A DNA stretch of 64,000 nt from Flavobacterium endophyticum (GTDB lineage: Bacteria > Bacteroidota > Bacteroidia > Flavobacteriales > Flavobacteriaceae): NCBI RefSeq assembly GCF_003634455.1, contig NZ_RBLC01000001.1, positions 248,001-312,000 of the forward strand, read 5' to 3'. Position 1 is the stretch's first letter. Every line of letters begins with the position of its first letter. Both the position numbers and the translations under genes were made by a program. A model generated the notes under the pieces. That model was not told the origin of the DNA and ran no database searches. It saw nothing but the letters and a program-made list of their open reading frames with translations. Below, in pieces: positions 18,378 to 29,009 of this stretch.

Positions 18378-19529
18378 ATGCGAAATTTAATTTTAGTTTT
18401 CTCCATACTATCTATTATTCTTGGCTGTAATAAAAATTCAGAATTTTCAGCAAATAATGATTTCCGAGATTCATTGATTGGAGATTGGGAAGAAATTATA
18501 AGAATTGACAGCAATCATATTTACATAGAACCTATCTTTTCTCCAACTGGTTATTCATTTTCCAAAGACAACATTGAGTTTTTTAACGGACTATTTGATA
18601 TTAAAAACGATACTTCAAAAAGATATAGGACCGTAAAGTATTTAGGAAACTTCAAGAAATATAAAATTGAAGGCAATCAATTATTTACAAAAAATTTGAA
18701 GACTAAAAAATGGCAGGAATTCTGGAAAATAAAACATATAAAAAACGACACTTTATTTATAATAAATGAAGGCAAATCCATTGGAAAACTAAAAAGATTA
18801 AAGTATAAAATTGAAGAAAAAAATGATTTTGACAAAATAGTGTACTCTTCTCTTGGCTGTTATGGAACCTGCCCTATCATAGACATATCGCTTGACAGAT
18901 CAGGAAATATTAATTTTCAGGGCAACAGATTTGTAGATGAGATTGGTTTCTATAAGGGAAAACTTGATAAAAAAACAACTGCTTTTATTTTTAGAAAATT
19001 TGAAAAAGCTGACATTACAAATTTAGAAGACAATTATTCCGACGCCGTTACCGATTCACAAACAATAACAACAACTTTCATAAAAAACGGCAAGATTGTA
19101 AAATCAATTCAAGATTACGCATTTTCATCAACAAAAGAATTGATATGGGCATATGTTCCAATAGGAAATATTTTCAAAACAATGACACTTACCAAAATTA
19201 CCCCTGAATCAAACTTTACAGACATAGCTTTACTATCATTTAGTAAAGGAGAAAAAACACTTAATATAAATGGTTCGGAAGGATTTTTTCTTTGGACAGA
19301 ATTACAAAAAGGCCAGCTAACAAGAATAAACTTTGCTCCAACTTATAAAATATCGTATACGCAAAATAAAAACACTAACTTAAAAGAGATTAGTTCCGAC
19401 GGTCGCTTCTATAAACTTGAATTTAAAAATAATCATACAATAACCTATGATCTGGGATACAACTTCATCGAAAGAAATTTCAAAGAAAAAGACTTTGAAA
19501 AAGAAAAATCCTTAGAAGATTTTTTCTAG
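18378..19529 (+). CDS. DUF6438-containing lipoprotein
   Basis: A 383-residue predicted lipoprotein with lipobox SIILGC (Cys17). The middle (residues ~155-265) matches DUF6438: SSLGCYGTCPIIDISLDRSG with its two cysteines, FYKGKLDKKT and the ITNLEDNYSDAVTDSQT stretch. The N-terminal part looks lipocalin-like (LIGDWEEI...). Function is not known. The coding sequence is visibly richer in AAA, ATA and TTA codons than its neighbours. It converges with the CsaA-like gene, and the two stops share the palindrome CTAG at 19526-19529. Confidence 0.75.
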   Translation: MRNLILVFSILSIILGCNKNSEFSANNDFRDSLIGDWEEIIRIDSNHIYIEPIFSPTGYSFSKDNIEFFNGLFDIKNDTSKRYRTVKYLGNFKKYKIEGNQLFTKNLKTKKWQEFWKIKHIKNDTLFIINEGKSIGKLKRLKYKIEEKNDFDKIVYSSLGCYGTCPIIDISLDRSGNINFQGNRFVDEIGFYKGKLDKKTTAFIFRKFEKADITNLEDNYSDAVTDSQTITTTFIKNGKIVKSIQDYAFSSTKELIWAYVPIGNIFKTMTLTKITPESNFTDIALLSFSKGEKTLNINGSEGFFLWTELQKGQLTRINFAPTYKISYTQNKNTNLKEISSDGRFYKLEFKNNHTITYDLGYNFIERNFKEKDFEKEKSLEDFF

Positions 19530-19879
19530 CCAATCCTCAAGCCATTCTCCACTTTTAAATCCGGAGACAACAAAACAACCGATCCTTCTTCGCCTACAGC
19601 TCCCAAAACCAAACATTCGCTCATGAATTTTCCGATCTGTTTTTTAGGAAAGTTTACGACAGCAACAATCTGTCTTCCGACTAAATCTGCTTTTTCATAG
19701 TGCTTAGTAATTTGCGCCGAAGTTTTTCTGGTTCCAATTTCATTGCCAAAATCAATGACTAATTGGTAAGCTGGCTTTCTGGCTTCAGGAAAATCATTAG
19801 CTTCGAGAATAGTCCCGACACGCATTTCGACTTTTTCAAATTCGGTCCAAGATAAATTGTTCTGTGCTTCTGGATTCAT
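19526..19879 (-). CDS. CsaA-like tRNA-binding-domain protein
   Basis: A 117-residue protein consisting of a single EMAP/OB-fold tRNA-binding domain: FEKVEMRVGTILEAND, DFGNEIGTRKTSAQI, YEKADLVGRQIVAVVNFPKKQIGKFMSECLVLGA. B. subtilis CsaA is a small chaperone with export-related activity, while the same fold binds tRNA in synthetases; which applies here is unclear. The length equals stand-alone CsaA. The stop overlaps the opposite gene's stop by four bases. Confidence 0.88.
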   Translation of the reverse strand: MNPEAQNNLSWTEFEKVEMRVGTILEANDFPEARKPAYQLVIDFGNEIGTRKTSAQITKHYEKADLVGRQIVAVVNFPKKQIGKFMSECLVLGAVGEEGSVVLLSPDLKVENGLRIG

Positions 19880-19964
19880 AATTTTAGTTTTCTATACTGA
19901 TTGGATTGTCCAAAGTTCGGAATTTTCTGCTTATATTTAAACCTCAATTTCATTTCAACGCGCC

Positions 19965-20519
19965 ATGTCAAAAACTCCATCCAATATGCTCTCACTGGGA
20001 ACTGCCGCTCCGCAATTCAGGCTAAAAGATACCAATTCCAATTTCTATTATTCTTTTGAAGACCTCAAAGGAAGCAAAGGAACCTTGGTAATGTTTATCT
20101 GCAACCATTGTCCGTATGTTATCCATGCTTTGCCGGAAATTTTGATGATTGCTAACGATTACAGAGTACAGGGCATCGGAATCATCGCCATCAGCAGCAA
20201 TGATGTAGAAAAATATCCGCAGGATGGACCGCAAATGATGACTGAGTTTGCCTTTAAAAACAGTTTTGATTTTCCTTATTTATACGACGAAACGCAAGAA
20301 GTTGCAAAAGCCTTCGATGCAGCCTGTACGCCAGACTTTTATCTTTTCGACGCTCAGGAAAAGTTATTTTACAGAGGGCAACTGGACGATTCAAGACCTT
20401 CAAACGGAATTACTTTAAGTGGAAGCGACCTGAGAAATGCTATCGACGCGTTGATCTACAACCGAAGCCTTGCTGCCATCCAAAAGCCAAGCTTGGGTTG
20501 CAACATCAAGTGGAAGTAA
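19965..20519 (+). CDS. Thioredoxin-fold redoxin (AhpC/TSA family)
   Basis: A 184-residue thioredoxin-like protein without a signal peptide. The active site is CNHCPYV (residues ~45-51), a CxxC spaced as in thioredoxins, preceded by PQFRLKDTNSNFYYSFEDLKG. The TPDFYLFD cis-proline region is present near residue 118. It belongs to a widely distributed family of about 185 residues annotated as thioredoxin family protein; the reductase or substrate partner is unknown. It lies alone between oppositely oriented genes. Confidence 0.87.
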   Translation: MSKTPSNMLSLGTAAPQFRLKDTNSNFYYSFEDLKGSKGTLVMFICNHCPYVIHALPEILMIANDYRVQGIGIIAISSNDVEKYPQDGPQMMTEFAFKNSFDFPYLYDETQEVAKAFDAACTPDFYLFDAQEKLFYRGQLDDSRPSNGITLSGSDLRNAIDALIYNRSLAAIQKPSLGCNIKWK

Positions 20520-20528
20520 TTAAAATTA

Positions 20529-21065
20529 TTACTTTTCCAACACAATATCTATCGGACGGTTCATTTTTGGACCGAATTGCACTTCACGGGCTTTGCTCGA
20601 ACACAAGACATACATATTAAAGCTGTTCAGTTTTACGACCTGCGTCTTGAAATGCCCTCCATTTTCATCCCCATCAACATCCTCAATCTTGAGGCTGAAA
20701 TCATCCGCAGGAAAGGTACTTTTTATGGAAAGCAGGTAATTGTCTTTTGCAAACGGAAAAAACCAGCGTTCTTTTGAAACTTGAGAATCTGCCGTTATCC
20801 TATTTCCTTTGTCATCTACTTTATAATTAGCCGTAAAAACCAAGGGCTTGCCGCTGTTGGTCCAGCTGTACAGATTATTTGCATTGAGCAGGTCCATGCC
20901 CAATCCGTTGATAATAGTAATTTTCAGTCCAGAGATGTTCTCTTTTTTGCCCGATTCATGGACATTCAGCACAAAATACGAAGTAAAATCATAACCGCAA
21001 TGCTGTGCAACTTGGGCTTTTGAGGAAAACGAAACCAGAAAAAGTATAAAAAATAAATAGCGCAT
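20529..21065 (-). CDS. Secreted protein of unknown function
   Basis: A 178-residue protein with a clear signal peptide (MRYLFFILFLVSFSSKAQ) and no recognised domain. The mature part is rich in short strands (FVLNVHESGKKENISGLKITI, LSIKSTFPADDFSLKIEDVDGDENGG), suggesting a small beta-sandwich, and has two cysteines (QHCGYDF near the N-terminus and YVLCSSK near the C-terminus) that could form a disulfide. It could be a periplasmic or surface adaptor. Convergent with the redoxin gene, stop to stop 9 nt apart. Confidence 0.7.
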   Translation of the reverse strand: MRYLFFILFLVSFSSKAQVAQHCGYDFTSYFVLNVHESGKKENISGLKITIINGLGMDLLNANNLYSWTNSGKPLVFTANYKVDDKGNRITADSQVSKERWFFPFAKDNYLLSIKSTFPADDFSLKIEDVDGDENGGHFKTQVVKLNSFNMYVLCSSKAREVQFGPKMNRPIDIVLEK

Positions 21066-21117
21066 CAGATCAATTTATAGAGTGGCAAAAATACAAAAGC
21101 AAATAGCATTCCAATAA

Positions 21118-21144
21118 AAAAGCACCCTGAAATAGAGTGCTTTT
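21118..21144 (-). terminator. Terminator of the cyclophilin-FKBP gene
   Basis: AAAAGCAC/GTGCTTTT, 8 bp, with a U run on the minus strand. Confidence 0.7.
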
Positions 21145-21165
21145 AACTTTATAGGCAGAACGCAA

Positions 21166-22098
21166 TTATTTCACGTCCATCAATTCTACATCAAAAATCA
21201 AGGTAGCATTTGGAGGAATCACGCCGCCTGCGCCACGAGAACCATATCCTAAGTGCGATGGAATCACAAAACGTGCCTTATCGCCTACTTGCAACAAAGC
21301 AATTCCTTCGTCCCAACCTTCAATAACATTGCCTCTTCCTAAAGGAAATTCGATTGGTTTTTTTCTTGGATAAGAAGAATCGAATACTTTTCCATCCTCC
21401 AATTGTCCTGTATAATGCACAGAAACCGTCTTGCCGTTTTCTGCTTTTTTACCATTTCCTTTTTGGATCATTTTGTAACGAAGCCCGCTTTCAGTTTTGT
21501 CGAATCCGGCTGCTAATTTTTCCATCTTAGCTTCTGCTTCTTCTTTTGCTTTAGCTTCGCGTTTGGCACGAGAACCTTCAAATACTCTGAAAGCTTCAAT
21601 AGCATTCCATTTTTTTGCTTCTTCGCCTTCGCGGATGATTTCGATACTTTCAATTTCATCGCCTTGAGCGATAGCGTCTACCACATCTTGCCCTTCAACT
21701 ACATGTCCGAAAACCGTATGCTTGTCATCCAACCAGTTCGTAGGAACGTGCGTGATGAAAAACTGAGAACCGTTAGAACCCGGACCTGAATTAGCCATAG
21801 ACAATACTCCTGGCTTGTCATGCTTCAATTCTGGGTGAAACTCATCATCGAATTGGTACCCCGGGCCGCCTGTTCCTGTTCCTTGAGGACATCCTCCTTG
21901 GATCATAAAATCAGGAATCACACGGTGGAATTTCAATCCGTCATAATACGGCTTTCCTTGTGGTCTTGATTTGTTTTCTAAATTTCCTTCTGCCAATCCA
22001 ACAAAGTTGCCAACCGTTCCTGGCGTTTTATCGTGAGTCAATTTCACTAAAATCGAACCTTTTGGAGTATTGAATTTTGCGTATATTCCGTTTTCCAT
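21166..22098 (-). CDS. Cytoplasmic cyclophilin-FKBP fusion peptidyl-prolyl isomerase
   Basis: A 310-residue two-domain foldase with no signal peptide. Residues ~3-165 are a cyclophilin with the catalytic set intact: FHRV (Arg59), Phe64, Gln67, SQFFIT, Trp122 and His127. A charged helical linker (~175-200) leads to an FKBP domain (203-309) with Tyr229, VFD (Phe239, Asp240), VIEGW (Trp262) and LGYG. All main FKBP active-site residues are conserved. It should catalyse proline isomerisation in the cytosol. Two exported paralogues with the same architecture are at 61662-63992. Confidence 0.93.
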   Translation of the reverse strand: MENGIYAKFNTPKGSILVKLTHDKTPGTVGNFVGLAEGNLENKSRPQGKPYYDGLKFHRVIPDFMIQGGCPQGTGTGGPGYQFDDEFHPELKHDKPGVLSMANSGPGSNGSQFFITHVPTNWLDDKHTVFGHVVEGQDVVDAIAQGDEIESIEIIREGEEAKKWNAIEAFRVFEGSRAKREAKAKEEAEAKMEKLAAGFDKTESGLRYKMIQKGNGKKAENGKTVSVHYTGQLEDGKVFDSSYPRKKPIEFPLGRGNVIEGWDEGIALLQVGDKARFVIPSHLGYGSRGAGGVIPPNATLIFDVELMDVK

Positions 22099-22123
22099 CT
22101 TATTTGTTTTATTTTTGAATTGC

Positions 22124-22131
22124 CAAAATTA
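22124..22131 (-). promoter_or_regulatory. -7 box of the cyclophilin-FKBP gene
   Basis: Minus strand reads TAATTTTG, 25 nt upstream of the ATG. Confidence 0.45.
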
Positions 22132-22260
22132 CGAATTAAAATGTGAAAATAAATACAATTTAATGACCTATGTCAAACAAACAAGCTTGGTATTTGCTTA
22201 AATTTGCATCACAGAAAAAAAGACAATTATCTGCTTTGAAAAAATAAAACCGCCGACCAC

Positions 22261-22710
22261 ATGAACAGTATTTTTCATCCAGAAGGAAATAAAAAATTAA
22301 TCGAGCGTATCGAAACGCTTACGCCGATTACGCATAACGAATGGGGAACGATGAACGTGAGCCAGATGCTTGTGCATTGCCAGATGCCTATCAAAGTAGC
22401 TTTTGGAGAACTAAAAATCAAGGCAGGACTTATAGCGATTTTCTTCGGAAAGTTAGCAAAGAGAAACTTGACCAGTAAAAATCCTATCAAGAAAAACCTT
22501 CCTACCGCCAAAGAATTTATCGTAAAGGGTCATCCTGATTTTGAGCAGTCAAAAGCCGATCTAGTCTCTATGATTACACGATTTGCCCATGAAGGCCCAA
22601 GCGTTATAAAAAATACCAAGCATCCTTTTTTCGGACACCTGACAACCGAAGAGTGGGATTATATGCAATGGAAGCATTTGGATCACCACCTGAAACAGTT
22701 TGGAGCTTAA
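22261..22710 (+). CDS. DUF1569 (DinB-like) protein
   Basis: A 149-residue protein of the DUF1569 family, a branch of the DinB/YfiT four-helix fold. Characteristic are the WGTMNVSQMLVHCQMP segment with the first metal-type His and the C-terminal WKHLDHHLKQFG with the HxxH-like histidine pair. DinB-like proteins often bind a divalent metal and some act as thiol S-transferases; no substrate is assigned here. The gene precedes trmD by 93 nt, with a large hairpin between. Confidence 0.82.
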   Translation: MNSIFHPEGNKKLIERIETLTPITHNEWGTMNVSQMLVHCQMPIKVAFGELKIKAGLIAIFFGKLAKRNLTSKNPIKKNLPTAKEFIVKGHPDFEQSKADLVSMITRFAHEGPSVIKNTKHPFFGHLTTEEWDYMQWKHLDHHLKQFGA

Positions 22711-22726
22711 TTCATTTGTTATTTTT

Positions 22727-22775
22727 GATTTAAGATTTTAGATTTAGGACTGTCTGAAATCTAAAATCTTGAATC
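22727..22775. repeat. 19-bp intergenic inverted repeat upstream of trmD
   Basis: AAGATTTTAGATTT pairs perfectly over 14 bp with AAATCTAAAATCTT around an 11-nt loop (AGGACTGTCTG), and the stem extends outwards by GATT/AATC across one G-U wobble to 19 bp. A degenerate copy lies after trmD at 23501. Confidence 0.75.
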
Positions 22776-22803
22776 CAAAATCATAAAACCCTAATTTCCC
22801 AAG

Positions 22804-23481
22804 ATGAGAATCGACATTATTACCGTACTTCCCGAATTATTAAGAAGCCCATTCGAAGCCTCAATCATGAAAAGAGCTATCGATAAAGGACTCGTAGAAG
22901 TCCATTTCCATAATTTGAGAGACTATACTACCAACCGACAAAAAAGCGTAGATGACTACCAGTTTGGCGGCGGTGCGGGAATGGTAATGATGATCCAGCC
23001 GATTGACGACTGCATCGCAAAGCTGAAAAGCGAACGCGAGTATGACGAAGTCATCTATATGACTCCCGACGGAGAAACTTTAAATCAAGGCATGGCCAAC
23101 AAGATGTCGTCTTTAGAAAACATCATTATCCTGTGTGGCCATTATAAAGGTGTAGACCAAAGAGTACGCGACCATTTTATCACCAAAGAAATTTCTATCG
23201 GCGATTATGTACTTTCGGGCGGCGAATTAGGCGCATTAGTTTTATCAGATGCATTGATTCGATTGATTCCCGGCGTATTGAGTGACGAGACTTCGGCCCT
23301 GACGGATAGCTTTCAGGACAACCTGCTCTCTCCTCCTATCTATACCCGCCCTTCAGAATACAAAGGTTGGAAAGTGCCCGACATATTGCTCAGCGGCCAT
23401 TTTGCCAAAATCGATCAATGGCGCGAAGAAAAAGCCTTTGAACACACGAAAAACAGAAGGCCGGATTTATTAGATAGATAA
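22804..23481 (+). CDS. trmD: tRNA (guanine-37-N1)-methyltransferase
   Basis: A 225-residue SPOUT methyltransferase that methylates G37 of tRNAs with G36, preventing frameshifting. The trefoil knot motifs are visible: [39 protein letters not shown] and [17 protein letters not shown], the last binding S-adenosylmethionine. Length and C-terminal domain are standard. As in many bacteria it lies just upstream of rplS, but 206 nt separate them and rplS has its own promoter. Confidence 0.97.
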   Translation: MRIDIITVLPELLRSPFEASIMKRAIDKGLVEVHFHNLRDYTTNRQKSVDDYQFGGGAGMVMMIQPIDDCIAKLKSEREYDEVIYMTPDGETLNQGMANKMSSLENIIILCGHYKGVDQRVRDHFITKEISIGDYVLSGGELGALVLSDALIRLIPGVLSDETSALTDSFQDNLLSPPIYTRPSEYKGWKVPDILLSGHFAKIDQWREEKAFEHTKNRRPDLLDR

Positions 23482-23606
23482 TTTTGAGGTTTCGGATTTG
23501 AGATTTTAGATTTCAGTCTGAAGTAATTCGTAATTTTTAATTCATGATTCTTTTTTCTTTCCATAAAAAAATCCCTGATTCATAATTCATAATTCATAAC
23601 TTTTTA

Positions 23607-23614
23607 TATCTTTG
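23607..23614 (+). promoter_or_regulatory. -7 box of rplS
   Basis: TATCTTTG matches TAnnTTTG; transcription would begin near 23618, giving a leader of about 70 nt. Confidence 0.6.
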
Positions 23615-23617
23615 CAC

Positions 23618-23687
23618 CCACTTTGGACCAACCTCTGGCGAGAACCGTGAATGTTGCTCTGATAATCAAATACTTAAATCAAACAAA
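23618..23687 (+). ncRNA. Probable rplS 5' leader (autoregulatory r-protein leader candidate)
   Basis: Downstream of the -7 box lies a ~70-nt leader with noticeably higher GC than the surrounding spacer. GAGAAC (23640-23645) pairs with GTT-g-CTC (23653-23659) in a bulged hairpin. Structured leaders of L19 genes in flavobacteria have been proposed from comparative genomics; assignment to that class is my inference. Confidence 0.45.
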
Positions 23688-24038
23688 ATGGCAGATTTGA
23701 TGAAATTCGTTAAAGACGAATTTGTAACAAAAAAAGATTTCCCAGATTTCGGTGCTGGAGACACAATTACAGTTTACTACGAAATTAAAGAGGGTGAAAA
23801 AACAAGAACTCAGTTCTTCAAAGGAGTTGTAATCCAAAGAAGAGGTTCTGGAACGACTGAAACTTTTACAATCCGTAAAATGTCTGGTGCTGTTGGAGTT
23901 GAGCGTATCTTCCCAGTGAATATGCCAGCTTTGCAAAAAGTTGAAATCAACAAAACTGGTAAAGTTCGTAGAGCTAGAATTTTCTACTTCAGAGAACTTA
24001 CTGGTAAAAAAGCTAAAATTAAAGACAGAAGAAGATAA
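23688..24038 (+). CDS. rplS: 50S ribosomal protein L19
   Basis: A 116-residue L19, which sits at the 30S-50S interface. GDTITVYYEIKEGEKTRTQFFKGVVIQRRGSG and the C-terminal VRRARIFYFRELTGKKAKIKDRRR are diagnostic. Codon use is biased as expected for a highly expressed gene. It has a dedicated promoter and leader upstream and a strong terminator 20 nt downstream. Confidence 0.98.
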   Translation: MADLMKFVKDEFVTKKDFPDFGAGDTITVYYEIKEGEKTRTQFFKGVVIQRRGSGTTETFTIRKMSGAVGVERIFPVNMPALQKVEINKTGKVRRARIFYFRELTGKKAKIKDRRR

Positions 24039-24057
24039 TTTATTATCTCTTATCTAT

Positions 24058-24085
24058 AAAAATCCCGAAGCAGTTCGGGATTTTT
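24058..24085 (+). terminator. Terminator of rplS
   Basis: AAAAATCCCGAA pairs with TTCGGGATTTTT, 12 bp, 4-nt loop, followed by further T residues. Confidence 0.95.
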
Positions 24086-24218
24086 TTTTGCCTTTTTCTA
24101 TCCTTTCAGCCCTAGAAGATTTTCGGAGAAAACATACCTTGAATATTTATAGATTGATATAAACTAAAAAATTATACCTTTACGTTCAAGTAGGCAAACC
24201 TCCTTAAAACCAAACATT

Positions 24219-24983
24219 ATGAAAAAAATAGTTTTATTATCCAGTCTTGTGGCACTTCTATTTTCATCTTGTTCTAGCGATGACTCGCCGTCACACGAGG
24301 ACACATCGAATGTGCTGCTGCAAAAAACCATAACTTATGGCCTTGATGGGAGTTACGAAACCCTTTATAAATACGACGGCAAAAAATTGCTGGAAGCCCG
24401 AAGCAGTAAAGAAAATAAAAAGTTTAGCTATCAAGGCGAGAATATCTCAAAAATCAGCTGGTATGACAATCCGGATACCGACAACACACTTTCTCAATAT
24501 GTAGATTTTGAATATACTGCCGACGGGAAATTAAAAAAATTCAACCAGCACAGCAGCTACCCTTTAGCTGTTGACTTTACCTACGCTGGCCGCGATACCG
24601 TAAACTTCGTTGCAGTTGCTGCAAGAAGCGCTTATAATTTCACAGGCTATTTCTTAGTAAAAGACAATGAAATCACTGAATATGTCTACTTGAACGGAGG
24701 GACGCCTAGGCCATCTGTACGTTATCAATACGACAACAAAAACCATCCTTTGAAAAACGTAACAGGATACAACAAGCTATCCCTATTCCATTACTTTTAC
24801 AATTCGGCGCATTTTAATGGCTTTACGACAAATATCGGAAGCTCCAAAAACTGTATCAGCAACAGCCTAATTGCCAATCCAAACGTAGTTGAAATCATGA
24901 ATACCTACGAATACAACGACAAAGGATTCCCTAAAACGATCAATAAAGACAGTAATACAGCGGCTGACCATCTGTTTTATTAA
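24219..24983 (+). CDS. Lipoprotein of unknown function with YD-like strands
   Basis: A 254-residue predicted lipoprotein; the lipobox SSCSSDDSP (Cys18) with the following Ser/Asp stretch is typical of Bacteroidetes surface lipoproteins. The body has repeated strand motifs such as TYGLDGSYETLYKYDGKKL, SYQGENISKI, FEYTADGKLKKFNQ and YQYDNKNHPLKNV, resembling the DUF4595/RHS-like YD pattern of other flavobacterial lipoproteins. No enzymatic motif is seen. The gene is monocistronic with a terminator at 25007. Confidence 0.72.
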   Translation: MKKIVLLSSLVALLFSSCSSDDSPSHEDTSNVLLQKTITYGLDGSYETLYKYDGKKLLEARSSKENKKFSYQGENISKISWYDNPDTDNTLSQYVDFEYTADGKLKKFNQHSSYPLAVDFTYAGRDTVNFVAVAARSAYNFTGYFLVKDNEITEYVYLNGGTPRPSVRYQYDNKNHPLKNVTGYNKLSLFHYFYNSAHFNGFTTNIGSSKNCISNSLIANPNVVEIMNTYEYNDKGFPKTINKDSNTAADHLFY

Positions 24984-25006
24984 AAATACATCTTTACAAT
25001 TCCAAT

Positions 25007-25042
25007 AGCAGCTATAGGTTCTTTCCTTATAGCTGTTTTTTT
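25007..25042 (+). terminator. Terminator of the lipoprotein gene
   Basis: CAGCTATA pairs with TATAGCTG, extended by GG/CC across a bulged T, 6-nt loop, then a run of seven T. Confidence 0.85.
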
Positions 25043-25227
25043 ACTTTGAAACCCAGCTACCTGCCACAGCTTGACTGACCATTACCGTTACTTTCAAGTG
25101 CTAAAATATTTTGATGTTATAAAATATCCACGTTAAAACTTTCTACTTATTTGTCGATTTCGCAGTAATCAATCTTTTAATTATCAATTCCTTAAATCAA
25201 ACGTTTTCGCTTTCTCCAAATTCTTAA

Positions 25228-27516
<2,289 letters not shown>

Positions 27517-27535
27517 GGCTTTAACGTATTTTATA

Positions 27536-27567
27536 AAAAAAGACGACTGGAAACGGTCGTCTTTTTT
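27536..27567 (+). terminator. Terminator of icd
   Basis: GACGAC pairs with GTCGTC, extended by a wobble and a GC pair around a GAAA loop, with flanking A and T runs. Confidence 0.92.
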
Positions 27568-27621
27568 ATATTTTTACGTCTCAATCCTCCCAATTCCTAA
27601 TTCATAATTCATAATTACAAA

Positions 27622-28284
27622 ATGTCAAGCCACCACATTGTCCGAGACGACCAAGAACCTGCCTTAATCATTGCCAACGGTGCCGCCTGCAGCAACGAAT
27701 TGTTAGGACAGCTGCTCGAATGGTCGCCCCTAGTAATCGTATTGGATTCTGCGATCGAAAGAGTTTTGGAATTAGGCATAAAGGTCGATGTGCTGTTAGG
27801 TGATTTTGACTATGGCTTTGATCCGGAATATTACAGAAATCTGCAGTTTCCGCTAGAAATTGTCTATACTCCTGACCAAGAAAAGACCGATCTAGAAAAA
27901 GCTTTTGATTATCTGATCGAAAAAGGACATAAAGCCGTGAATGTAGTCTGGGCAACCGGACGTAGAGCCGACCATACGATTGTGAATATGACCAATATCG
28001 TGCGTTTCCAAAATAAGCTGAAAATTGTCATCTTAGATGATTATTCCAAAATTTTCCAGCTTCCGAAACGCTATGAGAAATGGTACCCGAAAGGCTTTCC
28101 GATTTCACTGATTCCCGTAGGAACCGTAAACGGCGTTACCTCTACCAACCTTGATTACCTATTGCATGACGAGACGCTGACCATGGGCTATCGCACCGGA
28201 AGCAGCAACCATGTAGCACAAGACGGCATAGTAATTATCGAGCACAAAGAAGGCGATCTATTGATGATGGAATGCTTTGACTAA
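27622..28284 (+). CDS. Thiamine pyrophosphokinase
   Basis: A 220-residue protein of the thiamine pyrophosphokinase family, which transfers pyrophosphate from ATP to thiamine. The N-terminal nucleotide-binding half has ALIIANGAACS, DSAIERVLELGIKVDVLLGDFD, and the key DQEKTDLEKAFDYL and GRRADHT motifs; the C-terminal beta domain has the thiamine-site SNHVAQDGIVII stretch. The Ser usually following GDFD is Tyr here. No TPP riboswitch precedes it. The Nudix gene follows 45 nt later, so the two may be cotranscribed. Confidence 0.88.
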   Translation: MSSHHIVRDDQEPALIIANGAACSNELLGQLLEWSPLVIVLDSAIERVLELGIKVDVLLGDFDYGFDPEYYRNLQFPLEIVYTPDQEKTDLEKAFDYLIEKGHKAVNVVWATGRRADHTIVNMTNIVRFQNKLKIVILDDYSKIFQLPKRYEKWYPKGFPISLIPVGTVNGVTSTNLDYLLHDETLTMGYRTGSSNHVAQDGIVIIEHKEGDLLMMECFD

Positions 28285-28329
28285 TGGCTCCACCCAAATA
28301 AATACAGTATAAACCAACCCTAAAACGAA

Positions 28330-28914
28330 ATGACAAATCCTGCTATAAAAATCAAGAGTTCAGAAATTCTTTCTGATAACTGGTACATCCTCAAGAAGAT
28401 TGTTTTCGATTACCAGAAAAAAGATGGCAGCTGGGAAACCCAGTCCCGAGAAGTTTATGACCGTGGCAATGGCGCGACCATTCTGCTTTACAACAAAATT
28501 CAAAAAACCGTCATCCTTATCCGTCAGTTCCGCATGCCCACTTTTGTAAATGGCAACGAAACCGGAATGGTTATCGAAGCCTGTGCTGGCCTTTTGGAAG
28601 AAGAAAATGCAGAAGAATGCATCAAGCGCGAAACGGAAGAAGAAACCGGCTACAGCCTGACCGAAGTCAGAAAAGTATTCCAAGCCTATATGTCGCCTGG
28701 TTCGGTTACTGAAATCATACACTTCTTCGTGGCAGAATATTCCAAAGACATGAAAGTAAGCGAAGGCGGCGGATTGTCGACCGAACATGAAAATATCGAC
28801 GTGCTGGAAATTCCCTTTGAAAAAGCCATGCAGATGATTGAGAACGGCGAAATCAAAGACGCCAAGACCATCATGTTGTTGCAATATGCCAAAATCAACA
28901 ACCTTTTGGGTTAG
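28330..28914 (+). CDS. Nudix hydrolase, NudK/GDP-mannose pyrophosphatase-like
   Basis: A 194-residue Nudix protein with the order seen in E. coli Nud[20 protein letters not shown] and the [16 protein letters not shown] strand pair, then [22 protein letters not shown] and the Nudix box around residues 87-108 with RETEEETGY. NudK-type enzymes hydrolyse GDP-mannose and related sugar nucleotides. The first Glu of the textbook box is Asn93. [20 protein letters not shown] is the family-specific loop. Substrate is inferred. Confidence 0.85.
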   Translation: MTNPAIKIKSSEILSDNWYILKKIVFDYQKKDGSWETQSREVYDRGNGATILLYNKIQKTVILIRQFRMPTFVNGNETGMVIEACAGLLEEENAEECIKRETEEETGYSLTEVRKVFQAYMSPGSVTEIIHFFVAEYSKDMKVSEGGGLSTEHENIDVLEIPFEKAMQMIENGEIKDAKTIMLLQYAKINNLLG

Positions 28915-28979
28915 ACAATCCATAGAGAAAGCTTTAAATTTTTAAGTTTTCCTAAAGTCTTTTTTCGTATTTTCCTTTG

Positions 28980-28987
28980 TAACTTTG
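28980..28987 (+). promoter_or_regulatory. -7 box of uvrB
   Basis: TAACTTTG is an exact TAnnTTTG match, 22 nt before the uvrB ATG. Confidence 0.55.
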
Positions 28988-29009
28988 TTACTTAAACTTC
29001 TATCTCCAA

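Noticed and set aside
27568..27621. TPP riboswitch upstream of the thiamine pyrophosphokinase
   Set aside because: No CUGAGA or ACCUGA core; the 54-nt spacer is only AT-rich repeat sequence.
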